Below, in pieces: positions 45,124 to 56,356 of a stretch of 64,000 bases of DNA. The stretch is from assembly GCF_019320115.1 (NCBI RefSeq), contig NC_089584.1, positions 58,276,852 through 58,340,851 on the forward strand, given 5' to 3'. The notes under the pieces were generated by a model, which saw nothing but the letters and a program-made list of their open reading frames with translations, was not told the origin of the DNA and did no database searches. The stretch comes from Miscanthus floridulus (taxonomy: Eukaryota > Streptophyta > Magnoliopsida > Poales > Poaceae). Position 1 is the first letter of the stretch. Each line of letters opens with the position of its first letter. The position numbers and the translations under genes are program-made.

Positions 45124-45616
45124 CTGTAGCAAAAAGTTACAACGTAAGGGGAGAATCATTTAAGGGATACGAAATTTAATTAGTCAGGACAATCACTTTT
45201 AAAGGAGGGAGTAATGCAAGAAATGCCATGTATGCTTGAACATGATGCATGCACGATTCGTACGTCCTCACAAACCTAGAAAATTTAAAGGCTAGCGAAA
45301 TATACGGTGGCATACATACGTTCTCTCGTAGACGGTAGCTAGTCGATCTACAACGATACGTTGTTAGTGTACCTGCAGAAAATTTCATTTCAGCCCAATA
45401 ATTTCCCAAAAAGCATAGAAAACAAGCAGTAAACTAAATACTTTCATACATACATCCCCTGATGCATATACTCTAGTATCATAGGTACCCGTCAGAGATA
45501 CCCATAATTAAGTACTCTCATAGATACATGATTAAACATGTAAGTATGCGAGCAACCACAACTACTCTCCCCTAGACCGACGGTTGGACGGTCATGCTCT
45601 CACAACTCACACTTAC
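45124..45616 (-). other. Possible leader intron of G3
   Basis: On the minus strand CTCTG is followed by GTAAGTGTG from 45,616, a near-consensus 5' splice site, and TTTTTGCTACAG ends at 45,124 against the ATG of the H3-tail-like ORF (intron 493 bases). The same donor could instead join to the gag acceptor at 44,142. The ORF at 45,176-45,409 lies within this interval and looks like chance. Confidence 0.45.
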
Positions 45617-45863
45617 CAGAGCGTAGAGGTATTTTGATCCATACATTACCACCCAAGCGGATGGCATCCATACAATAGCACGCCGTATGGACGACAAAAC
45701 ATAAACAAGCAGGAACCCCCAAGTTAGTACTTTAATAAGCCACCTAAGAGTCCTTATTTGGGCATAAGGGATATGACCACTGGCAATACTTAGTATTTAA
45801 TTTAGGATTTTCACAAATACTTTTGTTTTAAATACACAAATGACGTGTTTAGTGTCAAATCTT

Positions 45864-45875
45864 GCTCTGATGCCA
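45864..45875 (-). promoter_or_regulatory. Primer-binding site of G3
   Basis: On the minus strand TGGCATCAGAGC lies two bases after the 5' LTR end and matches TGGTATCAGAGC (initiator tRNA-Met) at 11 of 12 bases. Confidence 0.85.
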
Positions 45876-45877
45876 GC

Positions 45878-48800
45878 TGTAACAGAACCGACCAAATCAT
45901 AAGAACGTAAGTACAAAAACAATCACCGAAGCGATCAAATTCCTGTACTCAAGCTCCCATAATCCCGGTAGTCCAGAAATCACGAAGGATTTCAACCAAC
46001 TCTCGACATACAAACCAAGATCGTAATGATTCAACACAACACATCATCTGTTACAACATTTCACAAGTAGCATTCGGATTACATCCATCAGAGTTGAATT
46101 AGAATATTACAAACCAAGTTTGAGTGTGCGGAAGCAACATAGTTTAGTACAAAACATCAAGGTTTTCAAATACATTGCCAAGTCTGAGTCATGACCCACA
46201 AAAGCATTATCAGGTACGAGAACTAGTAGAGACCGTGCCCAACAGTCTAGTCTTCATCCCCAGCTGGGAGAAGGCAGTACTTGCAGCAACCAAAGTAGAA
46301 CTGGTCATCTGCAACAGGTGGGAGATAAACCCTGAGTACGAGAAGGTACTCAGCTAGACTTATCTGACAAAAACAGAAATAAAGACACCAAGGATCATGC
46401 AAGGCTTTTTCAGGTGGGCTAGCTTGACACAGTTGCATAAAAGAGCTTAAGATTATAGTAACCAATTTAAAATTAGCATCAAGCTTATCATTATTTACCT
46501 GTCCACTAGATTAGCACCTGTACGAGAGCACTCACTTATTAGGAGCAAACAATATTAACCATAGCAGGTATAATAAGGCTGTCATCATCATATCATCATT
46601 TCCGAACCATTATGTTATTAAGTGTATCTACATTGGAGATAAGCCCGTCAAGTTCTCACTAACCGGGAGAGACGGCGATTCGAATCGAATTACAACTCAG
46701 CTGAGGGGGTATTCCTAACTCTCACCCTGGCATACTTAGCAAGGGTAGCCGTGGGTTACCTTTGGTACAACTCAGGAACCAAATTCGCGGGTTCGATCAG
46801 CGCCAGCGCTCTCAGGGATTACCCTTCTGCCAGGACGATCAGGACTTTTAAATCACCTGCCCTTGGACTCACGCCTACGGCTCCTCTCCGAGGCGTACTT
46901 TATACTTATCGACACCCGGCCTGAGTTGAGCTACTCGGCTTCGCGGTTGGTCTCCAGACCCGGCCAACTAAGAGAGAGGCATGCGTTCAACATAAACAGG
47001 AAAGGCTCCAAGAATCAGTCCTTAAGCGACGCAGACGGAGTCACTGCAAACCGGCAAGCCTCCGTCCGGTCTTTATTTCAAATTAAGACTGGTTCTTTAC
47101 CACGATAGCAAATATAGCCAACCGTGCCACATGTCTATTCCTATATCTCACAGGTGACAAGAAATCACCCGACTTCTACCGCATTTAAGCAGGGCTAAGC
47201 ACTACTCGAGCCTGAGCTACATAGGATTCAGGGTAACAATATCTGGACAAGGATTGGGTAACCAATGCAGCAATTGTTTGCATCCAACACCTAACTTAAT
47301 GCAACAATATATATATGTAACAATAATACTGTAACTGCATTTCAGAAATTAGGAGGCTTAATATGCTCCGGGGCTTGCCTTTCACAAAGTTGCAAGGACG
47401 GTGATCCGGGCACTCAACGGCGACCTCGTCTGGCACTTCTCCTGAAGGCTGCTCCTCCTGAATCTCCGGTGTCGGCTGCTGCTGCTCGCTCAGTTCCTCG
47501 AATTCCAGCAGGGTTACTCCTTCCGGTACACCTATTGTATGCCGATGCAAAATATAAATATCATGGATGCATAAGGAATGACATGATGCTCATGATGAAT
47601 GAATCACAGTGAGTGTTTACGGAAGTATCACTGGACACTCGTTTACCGAGTAATTAGCTCTATTCAAATCACTTTAAGCATGTATCTACTTAACTTAAAG
47701 ACAAGATCAACTTACCTAACTTGCATAACCTAAGATAAAGATGCTCATCTTCAGTTAAAGGCCTAACACCTAGGAACATTACCACAACTTAGAAATAATA
47801 AAGGTATACATAATTTAACATTTAAGTTTCATATGCATACAAGTAGTCCCTTAATTAAATCACAACTAAAGTTCTACAATTCCAAATGACTTGCATGAGA
47901 ACATTCTGGAAAGCTTATGAAATTCTCTACAAAACATTTATAAACATCAAAGCATGATTCTTATGTTAACTAAATCAATTTCCAGCAAACCTAGAATCTG
48001 TCCAGAATGACGGGGTTACTAACTTAATTATTTAATGATTGTGCAAAAGCATACTTTGATCAAACCAAGTTTACCAACTTGTTTTGCATACCTAATAAAC
48101 ATCAGAAAGTATAGTGTCAACTTCTAAATAAATTATTTAATACCCTTTTCTAATTTATCTAGTTAATTAGGTGATTAAAGCAATATATAGTAAAACTATT
48201 TATAAAAATCTACAAAAATTACAGTAGCTATCTCATGCTGCACATAGACCATCATAAAAATTTCAAAGCCATTGAGTAAGTATAACAGTCTACACAAAAA
48301 TGATAAGGCATACTGGCTTAAAATGGCATAATTAAGAAATCCTAATGAAAAGTGTCAAGCAACAGATTTCACATTTTTCCTAGCATCATTCTAGCATAAG
48401 AATAGTACCCACCAAATTTTACCTTTACTGGATCTATAGAAAAATTATGAAAATTCACACAAGATCCACCCATTAATAAAAGGAAATTCTATAACTTAAA
48501 AACTACACATGCACTAGCTCTGAAATTTTAACCAGAGACTCTACTAAACCAAAATAGAGGACCCACAAAATTTCATAATTTTTGGACCACAGAGACTCAA
48601 GATAAAATTCAAACAAGTTTGCATGCTTCTAAAAACACATTTCAAACTCCTATTTAATTCATCCAATTTTTCTAAAACATGTGCTCATATAATATTTTTA
48701 TTAAATACTAGACATGACCAGGAACTTAACAAAATTAGAACCATAGCATTTGGATCTATATACTAGGAGCTACATATTTTTCAAGATGTACATAAATCTG

Positions 48801-50562
48801 TGAAATAAATAAACAAAACGAAATAGGAAAACAACACTCAGCCCTACTCGGGCCAGCCCAAGAAACGGCGGCCCGCGAGCACACAGGCGCGGCCCATGAC
48901 GTGGCGCCAGTGGCCCAAACACACGGCGCGGCCCAGGCTGGGCTCCCGCCTGAGTCTCGGCGGCTGACAGCCGGGTCCCGCGTGACAGCGAGACAGGCAG
49001 GGGAGCGGAGGAAGGCGACGGCGTAACTCGCCGCCGGTGGCTCCTCCGGCGAAGGCAACGGTGCCAATAGTTTCGCCTCACCCTAGCAGACCTAAGGGAA
49101 TCATCTATTGCAGCTAAGGACGCAGCTGGAGGGGGCGGCGATGGCCACGGCGGTGCTTGGTCACGGCATGGCCGGCTCCGGCGACGCTACGGTGTCGTAG
49201 CCCTAACGGGTGGCTCGAGGAGCTTCGGTGGTGTTCCTATGACCTAGCGCGAGCTAGAGGAAGGAATGGGAAGACGCGGGGAGAGCTGGCCACGCGGAGC
49301 GTCATCTTCGACGAGAACAGCCACGGCGGCGGTGGAAGGGAATGTCGAATTCGCCCTTACCATGGCACAATCGACCTGGCTGAGGGGTGGGGGTGGTAGA
49401 GGGGCTCACGGCGAGGCTACAGGCGGACGGTGCAATGCGTTTTTGCGGTGGCGTGCGCGTACGACGACGGCGACGCTCGGCCGGCAATGGCGGAGGGCTA
49501 CTGTGGCGTGGCGCTGCGCGCGGTGAAGGCGAGAGAGGGAAATGGCGAGACGCAGAGAGAGTGGCGAGGCGTGGCTTTCATCTGGAGCTCAAGCACGCGA
49601 CGTGGAGACCTTGGCCGAGCATGGACGCCACGCGGCGAGACGCTCCTATGCCGGTCGGCCATGACAGACACTGTCCGTTTTCTGAAAACGGCGATTCAGT
49701 ACTTGATGACAGTGACTGTCAGCGACATTTCAACGTGTCAACACGGCTAAACCATTGATCTATTGCAAAAACAGTATACATGAAAAATGTAGGCCTATCA
49801 TCCATCTACACTTTCGCTTCAAGGACCAACACCTAATTCGTCGTGGATCCGAAGTTACATGAAGCCAAAGTGAGCTTGATGCAACTGAAAACGTAACTAT
49901 GACTTAGAAAAATTTCTAAGTGTGGAATCAGCATGAAATACTGACTTGTGGGCCATGTTTGAGCATGTTCCACACATTTTCATGAGTTGGCCATAAAACA
50001 ACTTTTGTTCCTTGATAAATTAGCTACAACTTTGGTAAAGAGTGCACAGCCATGTGAAGTCTCTAAGTTGGACTTTTGAATCAGTCAAACAGTGAGACTC
50101 CTAGGGTCAATTCTAGTCAAACATGCAATTAAGGGCATTTTGGTCATTTTGATCTACATGAACAATGTCCAAACAAGTAACCTAAGTGTATTTAAGGTGT
50201 AATAGACCATGATCAACCATTTTACAAAATTGTTATACCACTTCTAATGATCACATGTGATAAAGAAAGTAAAACAAGCAATTCATTCCTATGTCGCAAT
50301 GAAATGTCTCACATGTTTCAAGACCTTGTTGTCATTTTATAATTGCCACATTACTACCATGTTGCCATGTTTCAAGGTATGAGAGTTTCATGTTGCATTC
50401 CCATGTTGCACTACTACCACTCTAAGCAATTAAGCATGAAACACATACAATTTAAAATGTTGCATACGTATGTTTCAATGATAATGGCATGATGACATGG
50501 ATAATGCACATGTTTATGAAATGACATGCAATTAGTAGAAGCCAAACACCTAGGGTGTTACA
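45878..50562 (-). repeat. G3 5' LTR
   Basis: 4685 bases, nearly identical to 35,069-39,747. It contains the GC-rich block at about 48,840-49,670 and the stem-loop at 46,334-46,351. As the 5' LTR on the minus strand it should hold the promoter, but I cannot place a TATA box with confidence. Confidence 0.93.
46334..46351 (-). promoter_or_regulatory. Conserved LTR stem-loop (G3 5' LTR)
   Basis: Identical in arrangement to 35,525-35,542: GAGTAC, 6-base loop, GTACTC. Confidence 0.5.
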
Positions 50563-52460
50563 CGCATGTTTTTCTTCCTTCTTCAATGTCCATGACGCAA
50601 CTGGAAGTTCGAACTGGCCATTCTCTAGCTCCACAGGATGCAGCTCCTTCCTGATTCCCATGTGTTGCATGTCCAGACGTGTGGCTAGTGAATCCTTCGA
50701 TGTCCTCCCGGTGTCCATCAAGGTGTTAAGAGTGTTAGCGCACATATTTTTAGTGATGTGCATGGGATCAAGACAGTGGCGTACACTCAGAAATGACCAG
50801 TAAGGTAGTTTCCAGAAAATCGATTTTTTCTTCCAAACGCTTCCATCAGGCGCTGCTACTGCATTGTCCCCCTTCCTAAGGACAACCTCCAGTTTGTTGA
50901 GTTCTCGAAGTATTGCAGGCCCGTCTCAATATTTTAGAGCTAAGCGTTTCTCAATAGCACCGTTGAAATCTTTTTTGTTCCTACGGTAAGGGTGATCCAT
51001 AGGTAGGAACCTACAGTGTCCCATATAAACTATCTTTGAGTTATTTGACAGATTTACCGCATTGGTGTCGTCCAAGCACTCGACACATCCAGTATAGCCT
51101 TTTGTCTTCTCTCCGGACAACAAACCTCGACCTGGCAGGTCGGTGATTGTAGCGATAAGTACTCCCTTGATCGTGACATGTTCCTTTTTGTACTCGTCCC
51201 AAACATCTGGCACACCCTTTTCAAACATCTCCACTAGTTCATCGATCACTGGTTCTAGAAACACATCGATGTCATTCCCAGGCTATCTTGGCCCTTGGAT
51301 CAGTAGTGGCATCTAGATGTACGACCGCTTCATATAGACCCAAGGTGGAAGGTTGTATATATAGAGCGTCACTGGCTAGGTGCTATGATTGCTTCTAACC
51401 TGGTCGAAAGGATTCATCCCATCTGTGCTCAAAGCAAACCAAAGGTGCCTTACCTCTCCATCGATGTCCTTATAGAACATAGTATTGACAGTCCTCCAGT
51501 TATACCCATCAGCGAGGTGCCTCATCATTGTAACTTTCTTACACTCTTCGCCATGCCAGAGCAACAGCTTGGCTGACATTGCACATGCAAAGAGCCTATG
51601 CACCCGGGGAGCTATAGGGAAATACCAAATGACCTTTATGGGACCTTCTCTGGTCTTGGTACCCTCATCTGACGGCCTTTCCTTGTATCATGGAGTTCCA
51701 CACTTAGGGCACTTGTCCAAGTCTTTGTATTTTTCTCCACGGTACAATATGCAATCATTGAAACACTCATGGATTTTATCAACCTCGAGGCCGATGGGGC
51801 AGATCATTTGCTTAGCCAAGTATGTCTTTTCTGACAACTCATTTTTTCTAGGAGTATTTTCCTTATTATACCTAATAACTGATCGAAGCCTTTATCGCTG
51901 AATCCATTTGTCAATTTAAACTCCAACAGCATGATGTCAGCTTCCAGTTTGCCCATTGGACAATCCCTATACAATGATGTTTTGCCATCTTGTCTCATTT
52001 TTTCTAACTTTCTTAGCTGTCTTTCACTAAGACATCCGGTCTCTACATTACGTAGCAGCTGAGAAATGCCATTGTTATCATCGGTGTAGTCAGCTAGCGT
52101 GTTCCTAAACATATTATTAAATATAGCCATAGGTTCCGTGTTGACACCGGGTTCCTCGTCAGCATCGTGGATGGCTACGTCAGGCATGTCCACATCATCA
52201 TCGTTTTCCTACAAAACATTCACACCAACCTCGCTATGCATAGTCCATATCGTATAGTTTGGCATGAACCTCCTGGTAATCAAGTGCGATCGTATAGACT
52301 CAATTTGACGAAAGTTCCTTTGATTCTTGCAATCTTTGCATGGACAGAAGACAGGGTTCCCATTCCCGGCATGGGCTTTGACATCGGTGATAAACTGGCT
52401 AATGCCATGCATGTACCACTTGTCCATTCGAGACAGATGCATCCACTCTCGATCCATCTC
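50563..52460 (-). pseudogene. tnp2: K1 TNP2 transposase, N-terminal and catalytic part
   Basis: It begins with a transposase-associated domain (MDREWMHLSRMDKWYMHGI from 52,457; CPCKDCKNQ near 52,330), then the linker at 51,804-52,193. The TNP2/Transposase_21 domain follows: MMRHLADGYNWRTVN, HLWFALSTDGMNPF, EYKKEHVTIKGVLIATITDLP, YTGCVECLDDT and MGHCRFLPMDHPYRRNKKDF down to PMHITKNMCANTLNTLMDTG. It ends at the G3 insertion (50,563). There are at least six in-frame stops, most at positions where Gln or Trp is expected, plus one frameshift near 51,800. The product would cut the element at its TIRs; this copy cannot. Confidence 0.88.
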
Positions 52461-53079
52461 TGCCCAAAAAATACTGAGACAGTAATTACAAAGAATTAAT
52501 AAGAAATCAAGCTTCATGAACAACAATTGTAGCTCGAAAGTACCATTTTTGGAAAACATTATTTTCCACTAATTATTAGAAAATTAAAATTGGTAGCCCC
52601 GGCCCTGTAAATTAAAAATCATAGTAAAAAGCAATTATTGCACAATAATGAAGAACAACTATTCTACTCTACTTTTAAGAACTAATTATAGCATCACATA
52701 CTAACAATGATGATCTTGACCACCATAAAATAATTAGCTAGGAATTTAAAATGTGTTTATAGGGATTCACCATAATTTGAGCCTTGCACAAATGTCCAAT
52801 TGTAAAAGTGCTCTCTAGAATGGAGAAAGAACTAGAATGAGAATCAAGCAATGTAGCCATCAAAACAAAACTAATTAAGCAACAAAATCAAAGTAGTGGA
52901 TATTTGTTACTAACCTTAAAGCAAAAAGATAAAGCCATTCTTCAAAATCCAAGCGCTAGCTTCATGCTGAAGAGCAGCCGGAACAATGGAGGGAAAGGTC
53001 CAAACACGCGCCTTTGTTCTCGGGATGGAAGAGAGGATGAATGAGAGGACGGCTGCAGCCTTTTATGTTGTAGGCTTAT
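52461..53079 (-). other. K1 5' leader and first-intron region
   Basis: AT-rich non-coding stretch between the first TNP2 coding exon and the right-end repeats. On the minus strand a TATA-like CATAAAAGG lies near 53,065-53,073, followed by a CT-rich leader. No other gene seen. Confidence 0.4.
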
Positions 53080-53347
53080 CACTGTCGGTTCTTGGCTAGA
53101 ACCGACACTGATAGAGCTCAATCACTGTCGGCTCTTGGCTTAAATCGGCAGTGATGAGTGCCCATCAAAACACTGCCAGTTCAAGCCACAAACCGACAGT
53201 GATGTGATCCTTCACTACCGGTTTTAGCCCAGCTCCGATCATTTTTTCATTTTCAAGCTCATAACCGGCAGTGAAGATACATCACTGCCGGTTCTCACAA
53301 ATCCGACAGTGATGATGCCGGCAGTGATGTGTAAATCTAGTGTAGTA
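53080..53347 (-). repeat. K1 right TIR and subterminal array
   Basis: The same ACTGTCGGTT/AACCGACAGT units as at the left end, ending in the reverse complement of the tip. This is the 5' side of the element genes. Confidence 0.9.
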
Positions 53348-53350
53348 CTA

Positions 53351-53994
53351 TATTAATTAGATTATATAGAAGTATTCTCGTTCTAAGGTTTTAATAAATA
53401 GGAGCGCGAACAAACAACAACTCGACAACTCATAAACTACAAAAGAAAAATGTTAACTGTGTATGTGCGTTGTGCCTGAACGTATCATGTTGCTAGGTAC
53501 TTAGCTCTTTGGCTAGTTAATGGACAGACGTTCAGCCGTGTTCACAAAATTCAGAAATTGATGACTGATTTTCTCTTATTTAATTAATGTTGTCCAAATT
53601 ATGCAGAGTAGTTCATGAGTCATAAAGTTAAAAAAATCTAGTCAGATCAGAGATTTAAATCAGAAAGATCAGAGCGACGACGGGGGAGAACCCTGATATC
53701 GTACCATGGATGCCTGTGATGCTCCCGACGCTGCACTTGCCGTTGGAAGTTGCCTGATGCCGCCACAGCCGTTGCTGTTATTCAGCAAAGAGAAGCGTCG
53801 ATCTCTATCTTCCAGGATCTCTTGCCACACCTTCCTGAAGCCTCACTCAGTAAAGACTACAAGAGGGTTCAGACTGGCAAGTCATCACCCATCTCTGAAA
53901 CCGATAACATATAACAGATTGGCAATGTACAATCAGCACCACAACAAAATCAGAATCTGGACATATCCTAGCCAGAGATTCGAAGACAGTTGTT
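53351..53994. other. Low-copy-looking spacer between K1 and K2
   Basis: About 640 bases with no transposon signature that I can see. It contains a 99-codon plus-strand ORF at 53,706-54,005 (MDACDAPDAALAVGSCLMPP...), which runs into K2 and matches nothing I recognise. It may be the original host target region. Confidence 0.3.
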
Positions 53995-54009
53995 CACATC
54001 GGTAGAGAA

Positions 54010-54235
54010 CCAAGCTTTACTCCCGGTGGGAAACCCTCTCTAGTCCCGGTTCCCTACCCGGGAGCAAGCATCCGGGACTAAAGGGGGTCCTTTAGTCCCA
54101 GGTCAGGAACCGGGACTAAAGGAGGACCTTTAGTCCCGGTGGGTAACACCAACCGGGACTAAAGGTGCCTCCTGACATGCCATGATGACCGGCACCTTTA
54201 GTCCCGGTTGGTACGAACCGGGACTAAAGGTTTTT
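54010..54235 (+). repeat. K2 left subterminal array
   Basis: Inverted pairs of CCTTTAGTCCCGG and CCGGGACTAAAGG about every 30-60 bases. The first unit is TTTACTCCCGG instead. Adjacent inverted copies can form long hairpins. Confidence 0.85.
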
Positions 54236-54789
54236 TTCTTTTTTCTTTTCTTTTTATTTTTTTGTTTTCTTTTCAAAATAGGTTTTCGAAGTCGTATTGT
54301 ACGCTGCTAATTATATATTTATACGCGCGTATAGTATGTTTCGGTTCAAGCACAATGAACGTATTAAATCACACAATTCAAGCATAGAAAATAAATAAAT
54401 AAATAAATATATATATATATATTTTTTTTTACATGCATGCATGCATATGTGTATTTTACATTATATTATTTCATGTGCATATATTACAAAAAGATTGTAT
54501 TACAGTTGTTGTGATATAACAAGTTTTCTCTCATCCTCTAGCTTGGCTTCCATGACCGTGTTGGGTCGAAGTAGAACTCGCCCTTGGAATCGATGACCTG
54601 CTCATTAAAAAATCTGGCTATAGACTCTTGAATTGCTTTGATTTGGTATTGTCATATGACCTTTTCCTCCAACCATCGAGTCTACAGGTTTGAATTAAAG
54701 GAAAATAAATTAATATATGTACATATATATATATATAAAGACATAGTAACACAATCAATAATAATAATTAAATGAATATATAGTGTATT
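54236..54789. other. AT-rich 3' region of K2 with microsatellites
   Basis: T-rich tract, then (AAAT)n, (AT)n and (CATG)n runs at about 54,385-54,450 and another (AT)n near 54,725. No gene seen. Confidence 0.6.
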
Positions 54790-55980
54790 TTTAACGTACT
54801 TTTAGTCTCTCTGTAGGAGTTCTTTGGGAGACCACCTTGATAAACTTGCAAACATAGTAACCACAGTAGTTATTCCACTGTTCCTGCCTCAGACATCACT
54901 TTACGAGAAAAAGATTTGTCATCCAATCTGGTGATCCGGTGAAAGCTATATGTTTAATTAATAAAGATGATGCGATTTAGGGGACTTACTTTCAAAGGGA
55001 TTACATTCAGTGGCGCTTTGCATTTTCTCATGTGTTGCTTCTCAATAAAGGTTTTCCAAACACTGCCTAATAAAAAATTTGCCACGTCATCAGATATAGT
55101 TAATCATCATGTTTGTGTGTATATATAGTTGCTAGAGATACCGAAATTACCTCTGGATAATATCTATCATATCTTGGTAGTCTTGTTGTGGTTTTCTCAT
55201 CGAGTCATAGATTATCAAGTGACTTTTCACCAGATCGATGTCCATCAATATCCAGTGATTGCTGCATGTGTTTATAGGATATAACGCATAACACTCATTA
55301 ATTAACTAGAATCAACATATGAGCCATTAAGGATGATCGACATTATTAACACTCACTTGAAGTTGTAGGGAAAGAGTATATCCTTCTTGTGGCAGTTGGT
55401 TCACTAAGAAGTTCATGAGGTTACTCTCTGACTCAGACTTCCAATTAGTCTTTGGAGTAACTGGGTCTTTGAATACTATATGGGAATCAACAAAACCAAT
55501 TTCATTGCAGCCTTCCTTTCTGAGCTCTGTCATTGTAAATCTACATATATATAGTACTTGTTAGGATAATTTATATGCATATACACACATATGATGAGTT
55601 TAATAATAGATCGAAAGAATTATTACTTATAGGCAATAGCAGCTAATGATAACTTTGTCCAGAGAGGTCAGGTGGCATAGTTGATGAAATTCTGTAAAGT
55701 TAACATACATAACATCATCGCCACAGAACCAATGTTCATCTCTAATTCTGACACCAACGCAGAAGTCTCCACCGGTAGACTCCTGCATGTACCACTTGTT
55801 TAGCAGGTACATTTGCAGTCCCTAGATCAGATAAGACTTGAGGGTTGTATAGACTCTGGCCTAGTACAAATTTTTTCTTCCAAATATCAACCTCCGCCGC
55901 ACTCTCAATGTTTCCATCACCAAACATCTGGTAAAGGTCGAGACCAGTCTCATCAATAAATTCACCAAGGTGATCCAAAT
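54790..55980 (-). pseudogene. Ulp1-like (C48) peptidase part of K2, split by apparent introns
   Basis: Minus-strand exon-like pieces: 55,627-55,978 (LYNPQVLSDLGT, KWYMQESTGGDF, DEHWFCGDDVMYVNF), 55,327-55,533 (ELRKEGCNEIGFVDSHIVFK), about 55,195-55,262 (SNHWILMDIDLVKSHLIIYD with catalytic His and Asp) and about 54,800-54,880 (EQWNNYCGYYVCKFIKVV with the nucleophile Cys). Intron-like AT-rich gaps separate them. This is the usual Ulp1-type end of CACTA ORF2. Catalytic residues are all visible. The frames need introns or frameshifts, so I cannot call it intact. Confidence 0.7.
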
Positions 55981-56356
55981 CGACATCCTGGAGGTATGTT
56001 TGCCTGATGCATTAATCCTAAATTCGAACCATATTCATTACCAACAACTAGCGGGGGGACTGATTGGTGCGCTTGTTGTCCGAGTTGGGCAACTCCTTTC
56101 CCTGCCCGCTTCTTTTTCTGTGCCGCCTCAATTGACTTGGTGAGAGTGCGGTCATAGTCCTGTTAATGTTGATTTGGATGGCTTACGAGATTCCTGCTGT
56201 TGTTGCTGGTAAGAAGCCACCCTTTTTCTTAGAATATCTGGAGCTACGAAGAAGTACAGTTTCTCCGGGTTTCTCCTTGCTTCTTGATTCTTTTTAAGTT
56301 TGTCATAGAATCTAGACATATCTTTTTCATATGCATCAGTTCCTTCTTCTATCTCT

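Larger units (their letters stand above)
35069..50562 (-). mobile_element. G3: nested Tekay-like Ty3/gypsy element with an extra H3-tail-like ORF
   Basis: Two LTRs of about 4.68 kb (35,069-39,747 and 45,878-50,562), TGTAACACCC...GTTACA in element orientation, differ by roughly 1-3 percent where compared by eye. CGCAT flanks both outer edges (35,064-35,068 and 50,563-50,567). The order, leftward from the 5' LTR, is primer-binding site, leader, H3-tail-like ORF, gag, pol (PR-RT-RH-IN), chromodomain-like end, polypurine tract, 3' LTR. It inserted into the TNP2 gene of K1 and is probably the youngest insertion here, yet gag and pol carry several nonsense codons. Confidence 0.93.
29038..53347 (-). 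mobile_element. K1: complete CACTA (En/Spm) transposon carrying nested G3
   Basis: The left tip CACTACTACAGATCTGG (29,038) is matched at the right by the reverse complement of TACTACACTAGATTTAC (ending 53,347; last base apparently mutated). CTA flanks both ends (29,035-29,037 and 53,348-53,350), the 3-bp duplication of CACTA elements. Subterminal palindromic arrays of ACTGTCGGTT and AACCGACAGT lie at both ends. Without G3 and one copy of its duplication the element is about 8.8 kb. Genes run leftward: TNP2 transposase, then a second ORF ending in a Ulp1-like peptidase. All are interrupted by stops or frameshifts, so it is not autonomous now. Confidence 0.9.

Noticed and set aside
44554..45159. 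Reading the H3-tail-like ORF as a genuine histone H3 gene or pseudogene
   Set aside because: Only the first 21 or so residues match; the rest is coiled coil and acidic tail with no histone fold, and it lies in sense within an LTR retrotransposon.
35069..50562. Large segmental duplication (35-39.7 kb against 45.9-50.6 kb)
   Set aside because: The copies start and end exactly at primer-binding site, polypurine tract and target duplications, so they are LTRs.
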